Source of the DNA: an uncultured Eubacteriales bacterium
GTDB lineage: Bacteria > Bacillota > Clostridia > Oscillospirales > QAMX01
Assembly: GCA_900551265.1 (NCBI GenBank)
Contig: URVL01000108.1
Coordinates: 1-7,884 of the forward strand
Length of the DNA: 7,884 nucleotides
Direction of reading: 5' to 3'
Part shown: positions 1 to 6,115 of the stretch, piece by piece
Position numbering within the stretch: position 1 is the first letter of the stretch
Layout of the letters: the number at the start of each line of letters is the position of its first letter
The notes under the pieces: model-generated
The model's input: the letters and a program-made list of their open reading frames with translations, nothing else
What the model was told of the DNA's origin: nothing
Databases searched by the model: none
Position numbers and translations under genes: made by a program

Positions 1-390
1 AAGATTACTGACGATCAGATAATCCCCATCGTGCAATGTGTCGATCATGCTGGTTCCATCTACGGCGATCGAACGCACGAAAAAGGCAAATAGCACCACA
101 ATGATGAGAATCGCCGCAACAAAGGATTCCGACCAGTCGAAAAGTTCGCGCCGGATATCAAAAGAATGCTTATCCTCCTTGGGCGGAAGACGGTCCTCAG
201 GCGGAAGCGCGGGATCCGAATCATTCGGCAAACTGTCAGAAGGCCGGTTCTGTGCCGGAACATCCCCGTCAGTCAGCCAGTGCTCGGCTTCAAAAATTTC
301 CTGCTCCTCTTCCGTACCGCGGGAAGGCCGGGCCGGTTCGGGTTCGCGGCGGTCTCCGTGGGAGAAATGATAGTTGTCGTCCTGTTTCAT
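1..390 (-). CDS. lepB: Signal peptidase I, N-terminal part (cut by window edge)
   Basis: Type I signal peptidase, the membrane serine protease that removes signal peptides from exported proteins. Only the first 130 residues are inside the window. Seen: a hydrophilic, acidic, proline-rich N-terminus of about 85 residues, one membrane segment at about residues 89-105, then VDGTSM with the expected catalytic Ser114, followed by TL and a GDYLIV stretch, matching the first conserved box of the family. The general-base lysine lies beyond the edge. The ATG at 388-390 has GGAGG six bases upstream. It follows rplS, as is common in Firmicutes (rplS-lepB-rbgA). Odd points: the cytoplasmic N-terminal extension is long, and the residue usually Pro in SMxPTL is Asp here. 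Identification is firm; the full length is unknown. Confidence 0.9.
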   Translation of the reverse strand, partial: MKQDDNYHFSHGDRREPEPARPSRGTEEEQEIFEAEHWLTDGDVPAQNRPSDSLPNDSDPALPPEDRLPPKEDKHSFDIRRELFDWSESFVAAILIIVVLFAFFVRSIAVDGTSMIDTLHDGDYLIVSNL

Positions 391-401
391 CAAATTCCTC
401 C

Positions 402-431
402 AAACGCAACAAAGGGAGGCTTCCGCCCCCC
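402..431 (-). terminator. Hairpin between rplS and lepB, possible weak terminator
   Basis: On the minus strand GGGGGGC pairs with GCCTCCC (7 bp with one G-U pair) around a GGAA loop, which is a GNRA tetraloop. It is followed by TTTGTTGCGTTT, a broken U-tract. It lies just after rplS and about 24 bases before the lepB start, so at most it would be a partial terminator setting lepB expression below rplS. Function is inferred. Confidence 0.35.
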
Positions 432-454
432 TCCAATGCTCAAACCCATTTGAG

Positions 455-793
455 TTAGATATCCTGTTTGACCTTTGCTGCCTTACCAACTCTGCCACGC
501 AGATAGTAAAGCTTCGCACGGCGGACCTTACCGCGGCGAACGACTTCAATCTTGGCAATGTTGGGGGAATGAAGCGGGAAAGTCTTCTCAACTCCAATAC
601 CGTAGGACATACGGCGGAGGGTAATGGTCTCGCTGATGCCGCCGTGCTTTCTGGCAATAAGCGTGCCTTCGAAAAGCTGAATCCTTTCGCGGGATCCTTC
701 CTTGATTCGATTGTGGATACGGAGCGTATCGCCAATGCTGATCTCGGGAATTTCCTTGAGCTGACTCTGAGTCATAGCCTTAATCAAATCCAT
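455..793 (-). CDS. rplS: 50S ribosomal protein L19
   Basis: L19, a large-subunit ribosomal protein at the interface with the 30S subunit. The 112-residue product is the usual length. Family signatures are visible: [19 protein letters not shown] at residues 15-33, [12 protein letters not shown] at 41-52, and at about 68-99 [11 protein letters not shown] followed by the basic [15 protein letters not shown] end. The ATG at 791-793 is preferred over an in-frame start ten codons earlier, because GGGAGG stands ten bases before it and the family begins near MDLIKAMTQ. It lies 130 bases downstream of rpmB on the same strand, with a structured gap, and is followed by lepB. The usual partners rimM and trmD are not directly upstream. 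Confidence 0.97.
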   Translation of the reverse strand: MDLIKAMTQSQLKEIPEISIGDTLRIHNRIKEGSRERIQLFEGTLIARKHGGISETITLRRMSYGIGVEKTFPLHSPNIAKIEVVRRGKVRRAKLYYLRGRVGKAAKVKQDI

Positions 794-852
794 ACTAGTG
801 TTTCCTCCCTTCGTCTCAGACATTCATGCCTGCGCCTCTTGGCGGCTTACGG

Positions 853-920
853 CAGAGGACTATCCGTCTTGCTTCCGGCTCATTTATTAGACCGACCGCC
901 GGAACAATCGGTTTCCTCTG
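853..920 (-). promoter_or_regulatory. Structured RNA leader upstream of rplS (candidate)
   Basis: Two nested perfect inverted repeats occupy the rpmB-rplS gap. Outer: CAGAGGA (920-914) with TCCTCTG (859-853). Inner: TTCCGGC (904-898) with GCCGGAA (879-873). A smaller CGCC-AAGA-GGCG hairpin lies nearer the gene at 833-844. No convincing sigma-A promoter or U-tract is seen in the gap, so the RNA is probably part of an rpmB-rplS transcript. Firmicutes are known to carry an L19 leader RNA upstream of rplS; membership here is an inference that was not tested against the covariance model. Confidence 0.5.
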
Positions 921-923
921 TAC

Positions 924-1112
924 TCAGACCGCGCGCTGTACCTTACCCGAGCGCAGGCATCTCGTGCAGACGTAAACATGCTTTGGAGTCCCGTTTACGA
1001 GAGCCTTGACCCTTTTCACGTTCGGCTTGAAGGTGCGGTTAGTACGGATGTGCGAGTGCGACACGGTTACGCCGAAATTCACGCCCTTGCCGCAAAACTG
1101 GCACTTTGCCAT
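924..1112 (-). CDS. rpmB: 50S ribosomal protein L28
   Basis: L28, a small large-subunit ribosomal protein. The product has 62 residues, the normal length, and begins MAKCQFCGKG. Cysteines C4, C7, C49 and C52 form two CxxC pairs, the zinc-binding form of L28. The basic middle (RTNRTFKPNVKRV, residues 23-35) fits rRNA binding. The ATG at 1110-1112 is preceded by AGGAGGTG (1118-1125). It is the first gene of a leftward block with rplS and lepB, driven by the promoter at 1253-1281. The zinc-binding form is often paired with a zinc-independent paralogue in other genomes; none is in this window. Confidence 0.97.
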   Translation of the reverse strand: MAKCQFCGKGVNFGVTVSHSHIRTNRTFKPNVKRVKALVNGTPKHVYVCTRCLRSGKVQRAV

Positions 1113-1246
1113 CGTGACACCTCCTACTAGTAGGGTTAACTTCTATTCTCCCGGTTTTCCTCAAAAACGGGGAGAAAAATAAGCGGTGGGGATACTGCAG
1201 CTCATGCTTTTTCCACAAAAAGCGGCGCACAATCATACCCACAGTG
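1113..1246 (-). promoter_or_regulatory. 5' leader of rpmB with three inverted repeats
   Basis: The predicted untranslated leader is about 134 bases. On the minus strand it holds: (a) GCTTTTT-GTGG-AAAAAGC, a perfect 7-bp hairpin at 1206-1223; (b) a 12-bp hairpin at 1146-1176, TTCTCCC and GTTTT pairing with AAAAC and GGGAGAA, with one C-C mismatch and a 5-base loop; (c) the 12-base palindrome CCTACTAGTAGG at 1123-1134, which overlaps the start of the ribosome binding site. No U-tract follows (b), so it is not a classic terminator. A role in translational control of L28 is speculative. Confidence 0.4.
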
Positions 1247-1252
1247 CCTAAT

Positions 1253-1281
1253 ATCATAACACAAAGCTTTTCAAAATGCAA
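1253..1281 (-). promoter_or_regulatory. Sigma-A promoter for rpmB
   Basis: On the minus strand, -35 TTGCAT (1281-1276), a 17-base spacer, and -10 TATGAT (1258-1253). Predicted start of transcription is near 1246. A nearby TTGACT at 1283-1288 has no good -10 at 17 bases and was not chosen. Confidence 0.75.
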
Positions 1282-1334
1282 GAGTCAATTGTACGATATC
1301 CTGCATAAATTTCTAAAAATATTTAAAAAACCTA

Positions 1335-1363
1335 TTGACAAATCGGATTGACGACAGTATAAT
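1335..1363 (+). promoter_or_regulatory. Consensus sigma-A promoter for tRNA-Gln with UP-like element
   Basis: TTGACA (1335-1340), exactly 17 bases, TATAAT (1358-1363): a perfect consensus match. The A/T-rich run at about 1306-1330 just upstream resembles an UP element, as expected for a strong stable-RNA promoter. Transcription should begin near 1370, about six bases before the mature tRNA. It is divergent from the rpmB promoter. Confidence 0.9.
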
Positions 1364-1375
1364 AATCGTTGCCAT

Positions 1376-1449
1376 TGCGTGATTGTGTAAGGGTAGCACA
1401 ACTGACTCTGGATCAGTTTGTCTGGGTTCGAATCCTAGTCACGCAGCCA
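1376..1449 (+). tRNA. tRNA-Gln, anticodon CUG
   Basis: A 74-base cloverleaf with encoded CCA. Acceptor TGCGTGA pairs with TCACGCA; the D-stem is GTG/CAC; anticodon stem ACTGA/TCAGT encloses loop CTCTGGA with anticodon CTG at 1408-1410; the T-arm is CTGGG/CCTAG around TTCGAAT. The U1-A72 first pair and G73 discriminator are typical glutamine identity features. It reads CAG codons. It stands alone between a perfect promoter and a terminator; the UUG-reading partner is not in this window. Confidence 0.95.
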
Positions 1450-1453
1450 CGCG

Positions 1454-1508
1454 ACCGGGTATCCCGGTTGTCTGAAACCGCGCATCGTGCAAAGGTGCGC
1501 GGTTTTTT
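1454..1508 (+). terminator. Intrinsic terminator after tRNA-Gln
   Basis: AAACCGCGCA (1475-1484) pairs with TGCGCGGTTT (1496-1505), a 10-bp stem with an 11-base loop, and six T residues run from 1503 to 1508. Just upstream, ACCGGG-TAT-CCCGGT (1454-1468) makes a small extra hairpin five bases after the CCA, which may shield the precursor 3' end before processing. Confidence 0.88.
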
Positions 1509-1696
1509 CTCGCAAAGGCAATATCCGGCACGTTTCAAAGAAACGTGCTGTAAAAACGGTTTTTTCGAGTTTTTGTTGAAAAACCTTTGCTCCCTTGCCT
1601 GCGGCGTGTTTTCGACGATGAGACGCAGCCGTTTTCCATGTGCGTTTTTTCAGGAGAATCGGGTTTGAAAGACCGAAAAACGCGCAGAAATAATAA
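1509..1696 (+). other. Gene-free stretch rich in inverted repeats
   Basis: No credible gene was found here. It holds several inverted repeats: GCAAAGG (1512-1518) with CCTTTGC (1584-1590), enclosing the perfect hairpin GCACGTTT-CAAAG-AAACGTGC (1528-1548) and the weaker GGTTTTT/AAAAACC pair (1558-1564/1579-1585). CTGCG/CGCAG (1599-1603/1624-1628) follows, and ACGCA/TGCGT with a T-run lies at 1623-1650. No promoter is visible inside it, so a small RNA is possible but unsupported. The strand shown is arbitrary. Confidence 0.4.
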
Positions 1697-1725
1697 TTGA
1701 CAAACAAAAAAACTTGCGTTATAAT
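1697..1725 (+). promoter_or_regulatory. Consensus sigma-A promoter for yceD-rpmF
   Basis: TTGACA (1697-1702), 17-base spacer, TATAAT (1720-1725), a second perfect consensus promoter. Predicted transcription start is near 1732, leaving a leader of about 22 bases that contains little beyond the ribosome binding site GAGGTGA (1744-1750). Confidence 0.9.
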
Positions 1726-1753
1726 ATTCAGGTAGCGCTTTGTGAGGTGAAAC

Positions 1754-2257
1754 ATGCGGCTGGATATTTTGCCGATCCGGGCGGTATCCGGTGAGGTGCT
1801 CCCTTTCGACTATCTGCTGGATTTGACGGAGCTTGAGTTATATGGCGAGCGTCCGATTCCCGGACCTGTGCACGTATCGGGTTTTGCGCAAAACCGCGCG
1901 GATATGTTTTTGCTTCACATGGACATATCCTTTCATGTTGTCACGCGCTGTGCGCGTTGCCTGAAACCGCTTGCGATTCCTACGGTTCTGCACGTAGACC
2001 GGCCTATGGCTGATCATGTGGAAAATGAAGAGGACAGCGAGGATATCCTGGTTTTGGAAAACGGTACGGTGGATCTGGATGAGGTCGCACGGGAAACGGT
2101 GGTTTTAGAGGCACAGATGAGCTATCTTTGCCGTGAAGACTGCGCGGGCCTTTGTCCGAACTGCGGCGCTGATTTGAACGAGGGCCCCTGCGGGTGCCCG
2201 CCGGAAGTGGACGAGCGCTTTGCGGCGCTTGCGGATTTATTCCGGAGCGGAGAATAA
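1754..2257 (+). CDS. yceD: DUF177 / YceD family protein (23S rRNA accumulation)
   Basis: DUF177 protein of 167 residues. Family members sit beside rpmF across bacteria and in several species affect 23S rRNA accumulation or processing; the biochemical role is not settled. Seen: an N-terminal beta-rich part, a first CxxC pair in TRCARCLKPL (C66, C69), an acidic stretch at about 86-110, then a C-terminal cluster C126, C130, C134, C137, C146 and C148 in the DCAGLCPNCGADLNEGPC pattern typical of the family and probably metal-binding. The ATG at 1754 has GAGGTGA three bases upstream. rpmF follows after 73 bases with no terminator, so both are read from the promoter at 1697. Confidence 0.9.
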   Translation: MRLDILPIRAVSGEVLPFDYLLDLTELELYGERPIPGPVHVSGFAQNRADMFLLHMDISFHVVTRCARCLKPLAIPTVLHVDRPMADHVENEEDSEDILVLENGTVDLDEVARETVVLEAQMSYLCREDCAGLCPNCGADLNEGPCGCPPEVDERFAALADLFRSGE

Positions 2258-2330
2258 AGTTTGATCCTGTTTAACTGGATATATATCGCGGAAAAACCCC
2301 TTTTGATGATTTGCCAAGGAGGTGTCATAC

Positions 2331-2522
2331 ATGGCTGAGCCTAAGAGAAGAGTGTCGAAAACGAGAAGAGACAAGCGTCGTAGTTCGCATTGGAAACTCG
2401 ATATGCCGGGCCTTGTCAAGTGCCCGAATTGTGGCCAGGCTGTTCTGTCCCACAGGATGTGCCGGGCTTGCGGTCACTACAATGGCCGTGAGGTTGTAAA
2501 GGTTGCCGAGGCGGCGAAATAA
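2331..2522 (+). CDS. rpmF: 50S ribosomal protein L32
   Basis: L32, a small large-subunit ribosomal protein, 63 residues. It begins [17 protein letters not shown], the expected basic N-terminus, and carries zinc-ribbon cysteines C31, C34, C44 and C47 (CPNC and CRAC). The start at 2331 is chosen because AAGGAGGTG (2316-2324) lies six bases before it; an in-frame GTG at 2322 falls inside that site and is rejected. It is the second gene after yceD and is closed by the terminator at 2534. The zinc-binding form is seen here; fatty-acid genes such as plsX that often follow rpmF are absent. Confidence 0.97.
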   Translation: MAEPKRRVSKTRRDKRRSSHWKLDMPGLVKCPNCGQAVLSHRMCRACGHYNGREVVKVAEAAK

Positions 2523-2533
2523 CTTCAAAGAAG

Positions 2534-2562
2534 GGGAAGGCGTTTCTGCCTTCCCATTTTTT
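2534..2562 (+). terminator. Intrinsic terminator after rpmF
   Basis: GGGAAGGC (2534-2541) pairs perfectly with GCCTTCCC (2548-2555) around a six-base loop, followed by A and six T residues (2557-2562). It starts 12 bases after the rpmF stop. Confidence 0.93.
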
Positions 2563-2606
2563 GTGTGCCGAAGGCGGCAAACGGAAATGAATGGAGGCGG
2601 ATACGC

Positions 2607-3923
2607 TTGAAAATCAGCTCGATAGACCGGGAGAGTCCGGCTGCGCGCGCGAAGCTGCGTGCGGGAGATGAGATCATATCAATTGACGGGCATGAGATTC
2701 ATGACGTCATTGACCTCAAATATTATACGTACGACGCGCGGCTGCGCCTGCGTATTCTGCGGGACGGGAGAGAACATACGGTTCGCGTCCGAAAAGAGGA
2801 GGGCGAGGAGCTCGGCGTGGTATTTGAGGATTATCTGATGGATCAGGCGCGCCACTGTGCCAACCGCTGTGTGTTCTGTTTTATCGATCAGCTCCCAAAA
2901 GGAATGCGTAAGACGCTGTACTTTAAAGACGACGACGTCCGCATGTCCTTTTTAATGGGCAACTATATCAGCCTGACGAATCTGACCGCGCACGATATGG
3001 ATCGAATCTGCGAGATGCGTATCAGTCCTGTCAATGTCAGCGTGCACGTTACGGATCCGGAAGCGAGGAAGCGAATGCTGCGTAACCCCCGTGCGGGCGA
3101 GTGCCTTGCCATGATGCGCCGCCTGGCAGAACACCGAATCCTGATGAACTGCCAGATTGTGCTCTGCCCGGGCTATAATGACGGGGCTCTGCTGGACAGG
3201 ACGCTTTCCGACCTTATTTCACTTTTTCCGGCAGTTCCCAGTGTGTCCATCGTGCCGGTGGGATTATCCGACCACAGGGAGGGACTCTGCCCTTTACGGC
3301 CTGTTGACGTCGCCAAGGCCCGCGAGGTAATTGAGACGGCGGATCGTTTTGGCGAACAGTGCCTGGAACGTTATGGGACGCGGGTAATATATTGCGCGGA
3401 TGAGTTTTACCTCAAGGCTGGGATCCCGATCCCGGACAGCGAGTATTACGAAGATTTCCCACAGATTGAAAACGGCGTGGGGCTGATGGCGTCGTTTGCG
3501 GACGAAGTACGGGAAGCGGCGTCGCAGGTTCCCCGCGGTGCGAAAATTACGCCGTTTTCCATTGCGACGGGTATTGCAGCGGAAAGTTTTATGCGCGAAA
3601 TGGTTGCACTTTTGCTTGAGTCGTGCGATAATATCAACGAATGTTCACATGCCGTCTATGCGGTGGAGAACCGGTTCTTTGGCAGACAGATCACTGTGGC
3701 CGGCCTTGTGACGGGGCGTGACCTGGTTGCCGCGCTCAGTGGAAAACCTTTGGGAGAGCGCGTGCTGATCCCGGAAGTTATGCTGAAGTATGGAGAGCGG
3801 GTCTTTTTGGACGATATGACTGTAGACGACGTTTCAGAAGCGCTCGGCGTACCGGTTATTCCTGTAAAGGTGAATGGGAAATCGTTTGCCGGGGCAATAT
3901 TGTGTGGAAAAACGAGTGACTGA
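2607..3923 (+). CDS. DUF512 family PDZ/radical SAM protein
   Basis: Radical SAM family protein of 438 residues, function unknown. Seen: a PDZ-like N-terminus (about 1-70, with SPAARAKLRAGDEIISIDG), then CX3CX2C cysteines C84, C88 and C91 (CANRCVFCF) for the 4Fe-4S cluster, followed by FIDQLPKGMRKTLYFKDDD. Downstream family motifs include CPGYND (187-192), GLSDHREGL (219-227) and DEFYLKAG (265-272), leading into the DUF512 C-terminal domain. The TTG at 2607 is chosen because GGAGG (2593-2597) lies nine bases upstream; an earlier in-frame GTG at 2565 abuts the rpmF terminator and has no ribosome binding site. The gene lies 56 bases ahead of der, a conserved pairing in Clostridia. No clear promoter of its own was found. 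Confidence 0.88.
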   Translation: MKISSIDRESPAARAKLRAGDEIISIDGHEIHDVIDLKYYTYDARLRLRILRDGREHTVRVRKEEGEELGVVFEDYLMDQARHCANRCVFCFIDQLPKGMRKTLYFKDDDVRMSFLMGNYISLTNLTAHDMDRICEMRISPVNVSVHVTDPEARKRMLRNPRAGECLAMMRRLAEHRILMNCQIVLCPGYNDGALLDRTLSDLISLFPAVPSVSIVPVGLSDHREGLCPLRPVDVAKAREVIETADRFGEQCLERYGTRVIYCADEFYLKAGIPIPDSEYYEDFPQIENGVGLMASFADEVREAASQVPRGAKITPFSIATGIAAESFMREMVALLLESCDNINECSHAVYAVENRFFGRQITVAGLVTGRDLVAALSGKPLGERVLIPEVMLKYGERVFLDDMTVDDVSEALGVPVIPVKVNGKSFAGAILCGKTSD

Positions 3924-3944
3924 CGCGTTACCTGAATGAATAAA

Positions 3945-3979
3945 GGGGAAAGGAGTGCCCGGATAACGGGCGGCGGAGT
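3945..3979 (+). promoter_or_regulatory. der translation start region with a hairpin between SD and ATG
   Basis: The best SD-like sequence, GGGGAAAGGAG (3945-3955), ends 24 bases before the der ATG, too far for normal use. Between them GCCCG-GATAA-CGGGC (3957-3971) forms a 5-bp hairpin; folding it would bring the AGGAG to an effective spacing of about nine bases. The alternative GGCGGAG ends one base before the ATG, which is unusually close. Confidence 0.4.
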
Positions 3980-5305
3980 ATGTCAAAACCAATTGTTGCA
4001 ATCGTGGGACGCCCGAACGTGGGCAAGTCCCTTCTCTTTAACAGGCTGACGGGGCGAAAAACTGCCATCGTAGACGATCAGCCGGGCGTTACCCGTGACA
4101 GGATTTACGGGGAGTGTAACTGGCGGGGCCGCGATTTTGTTGTGATTGATACGGGCGGCATTGAACCGCATACGGGCGATGAAATGCTGAAATTTATGCG
4201 CCGTCAGGCCAATCTGGCGATTGAGAGCGCGGACGTTATTATTTTTATTACGGATATAAAGTCCGGCGTTACGGCGGCGGACGACGATGTGGCCGTCATG
4301 CTCCAGCGCAGCGGGAAACCGGTTGTGCTGTGCGTCAACAAGATCGATACGGTAGGCGAGCCGCCGGCCGATTTTTATGAGTTTTACGGTATGGGCCTGG
4401 GCGAGCCGATTGCTCTTTCCGCCCTGCATGGCCACGGAACCGGGGATATGCTGGACGCCTGCTTTGCCCATTTTCCCCCGGAGGAGGAAGAAGGCGACCA
4501 GAGCGGAGAGATCAAAGTCGCCGTCATCGGCAAACCGAATTCCGGAAAAAGCTCGCTTGTCAACTGTATCCTCGGAGAGGAACGCGTAATTGTCAGCGAC
4601 ATTGCGGGCACAACCCGTGATGCAATCGACAGTTCTTTTGAAAATGAGCATGGGAAATATGTTATTATAGATACCGCCGGCATGCGCCGTAAGGCGAAGG
4701 TGGATGAGGATATTGAAAAGTACAGCGTGATCCGCAGCCTGATGGCAATTGAGCGTTCGGACGTCTGCTTAATTATGATAGACGCAAGCGACGGCGTAAC
4801 GGAACAGGACACAAAGATCGCCGGTCTTGCCCATCAGAAGGGCAAAGCCTGTATTATCGTTGTCAACAAGTGGGATCTGATTGAGAAGGACGATAAGACT
4901 ATGGACCGGTTTGAAAAGCGGATCCGCGGCGACTTGGCGTATATGAGCTACGCACCGATCATTTTTATTTCTGCCAAAACGGGACAGCGCGTGGACCGGC
5001 TCTTCGGACTGATTAACAGTGTGTTTGAAATGAATTCCCTGCGTATTACAACCGGCGCCCTGAACGATGTGCTACGCGATGCCGTTATGCGCGTACAGCC
5101 GCCGACAGACCGCGGCCGCCGACTGAAAGTGTATTATATCACGCAAACCGGCATTCGTCCGCCGCACTTTGTGCTCTTTTGCAACGACGCGGAACTGTTC
5201 CATTTTTCCTATAAGCGTTATATTGAAAACAGCATCCGCGCGGTGTACGGCTTAACGGGAACGCCTGTGCGGATGACGATACGTGAGCGAGATGACAATG
5301 TGTAA
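3980..5305 (+). CDS. der: GTPase Der (EngA), 50S ribosome assembly
   Basis: Der/EngA, an essential GTPase with two G domains in tandem that acts in late 50S subunit maturation. The 441 residues are the normal length. Domain 1: GRPNVGKS (10-17), PGVTRDR switch region (about 35-41), DTGG (57-60), NKID (120-123). An acidic linker follows (about 166-176). Domain 2: GKPNSGKS (184-191), AGTTRDA, DTAGM (231-235), NKWD (296-299). The C-terminal KH-like domain (about 352-441) holds the basic RVQPPTDRGRRLKVYY stretch. The MSKPIVAIVGRP start fits the family, and no earlier in-frame start exists before a stop at 3941-3943. plsY follows after 26 bases. Confidence 0.98.
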   Translation: MSKPIVAIVGRPNVGKSLLFNRLTGRKTAIVDDQPGVTRDRIYGECNWRGRDFVVIDTGGIEPHTGDEMLKFMRRQANLAIESADVIIFITDIKSGVTAADDDVAVMLQRSGKPVVLCVNKIDTVGEPPADFYEFYGMGLGEPIALSALHGHGTGDMLDACFAHFPPEEEEGDQSGEIKVAVIGKPNSGKSSLVNCILGEERVIVSDIAGTTRDAIDSSFENEHGKYVIIDTAGMRRKAKVDEDIEKYSVIRSLMAIERSDVCLIMIDASDGVTEQDTKIAGLAHQKGKACIIVVNKWDLIEKDDKTMDRFEKRIRGDLAYMSYAPIIFISAKTGQRVDRLFGLINSVFEMNSLRITTGALNDVLRDAVMRVQPPTDRGRRLKVYYITQTGIRPPHFVLFCNDAELFHFSYKRYIENSIRAVYGLTGTPVRMTIRERDDNV

Positions 5306-5331
5306 TGAGTAAGTAGGGGGTGTTTTGTGGT

Positions 5332-5979
5332 ATGCCGTTCCTCAGGATTCTGATCTGCGCGGTGGGTTCCTATCTGCTGGGCAGTATCAATGCAGGGATT
5401 ATTATTACGAAGTGGTTCACAGGGCTGGATCTTCGGACACAGGGGAGCGGCAACGCAGGATCCACAAATGCGTACCGTGTGCTCGGCGTATGGCCAACGC
5501 TGCTGGTTGTGCTGGGCGACGCCCTGAAAGGGGTCATTGCCGTTGCAATCAGCTGGCTGCTTTTGGGAGACAATGGGCGAATTTGTGCGTTTATGTTCGT
5601 AATCCTGGGGCATGTATACCCGATTTTTTACGATTTTAAAGGCGGAAAAGGCGTATTGACTACCGCCGCCATGGTCGCAGTGTTTGACTGGCGGATTGCG
5701 GTCATTCTGGTAATTATTTTCGTCATCATCGTGGCGATTACGCGGTATGTGTCGCTTGGCTCGGTGATCGGCGTTTCGCTGATGCCGCTGTTTGTGTATC
5801 TGTTTTATCCGGGGAAAGTTGTTTTTACGCTCTGTACCATGTTTATTTCCATGTGGATTGTGATTTTACATAAGGATAACCTGATTCGCCTGAAAAATGG
5901 AACGGAGAGCAAAATTACCTTAAAAAAGCACATCTCCATCCCAACGGAAGAAAAACCGGAGAATGAAAAAAAAGATTAA
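5332..5979 (+). CDS. plsY: Glycerol-3-phosphate acyltransferase PlsY
   Basis: PlsY transfers an acyl group from acyl-phosphate to glycerol-3-phosphate, making lysophosphatidic acid in the membrane. The 215-residue protein is mostly hydrophobic with several membrane segments. Family motifs: SIN near residues 18-20 and GSGNAGSTN (38-46) as motif 1; GHVYPIFYDFKGGKG (93-107) as motif 2; HKDNLIRLKNGTESK (180-194) as motif 3. The tail is charged and lysine-rich. The ATG at 5332 is preferred, with AGGGGGTG (5315-5322) nine bases upstream; a GTG at 5320 overlaps that site. It is last in the DUF512-der-plsY set and ends at a strong terminator. gpsA, a frequent next gene in Firmicutes, is absent. Confidence 0.96.
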   Translation: MPFLRILICAVGSYLLGSINAGIIITKWFTGLDLRTQGSGNAGSTNAYRVLGVWPTLLVVLGDALKGVIAVAISWLLLGDNGRICAFMFVILGHVYPIFYDFKGGKGVLTTAAMVAVFDWRIAVILVIIFVIIVAITRYVSLGSVIGVSLMPLFVYLFYPGKVVFTLCTMFISMWIVILHKDNLIRLKNGTESKITLKKHISIPTEEKPENEKKD

Positions 5980-5992
5980 AATTGCAGTGGTG

Positions 5993-6030
5993 AAAGACCG
6001 GTGGGTTTTGCCCGCCGGTCTTTTATTGTT
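5993..6030 (+). terminator. Intrinsic terminator after plsY
   Basis: AAAGACCGG-T-GGG (5993-6005) pairs with CCC-G-CCGGTCTTT (6011-6023), a 13-bp stem with one U-G pair and a five-base loop, followed by TTATTGTTT. It starts 14 bases after the plsY stop and closes the DUF512-der-plsY set. Confidence 0.93.
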
Positions 6031-6083
6031 TGAGTATCTGACATATGTAGAAAAATAAGAGGGCTTTTTAGCAATAACCCCAA

Positions 6084-6115
6084 TTTACTTCCAGAGGGTA
6101 GTCCGGTATACTGGA
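6084..6115 (+). promoter_or_regulatory. Promoter for the CHR gene pair with a candidate operator
   Basis: TTTACT (6084-6089), 17 bases, TATACT (6107-6112): a good sigma-A promoter giving a start near 6119 and a leader of only about 14 bases. The -10 sits inside the near-palindrome TCCGGTATACTGGA (6102-6115, 12 of 14 positions symmetric), and TTCCAG/CTGGAA (6089-6094/6111-6116) flank it. These symmetric sequences could be an operator; no regulator for it is identified. Confidence 0.65.

Noticed and set aside
38..370. Open frame of 110 codons on the plus strand
   Set aside because: Antisense to the lepB start; low-complexity Ser/Arg product is a by-product of the lepB reading frame.
374..1009. 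Open frame of 211 codons on the plus strand
   Set aside because: It runs antisense across rplS and rpmB, whose products are unmistakable; no ribosome binding site or family resemblance.
1039..1281. Minus-strand frame overlapping the rpmB leader and start
   Set aside because: It would start inside the rpmB promoter and reads out of frame into rpmB; no ribosome binding site.
1454..1468. ACCGGG-TAT-CCCGGT as a separate terminator
   Set aside because: No T-tract follows; the proper terminator is at 1475-1508, so this is listed only as an accessory hairpin.
1369..1668. Open frame crossing the tRNA
   Set aside because: It covers tRNA-Gln and its terminator, so it cannot be a real gene.
3955..3966. 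Three-codon upstream frame GTG CCC GGA TAA before der
   Set aside because: Its GTG overlaps the SD itself, and such a short frame is expected by chance.
3983..4651. Open frame of 222 codons on the minus strand
   Set aside because: Fully antisense to der with no family features; shadow of der codon bias.
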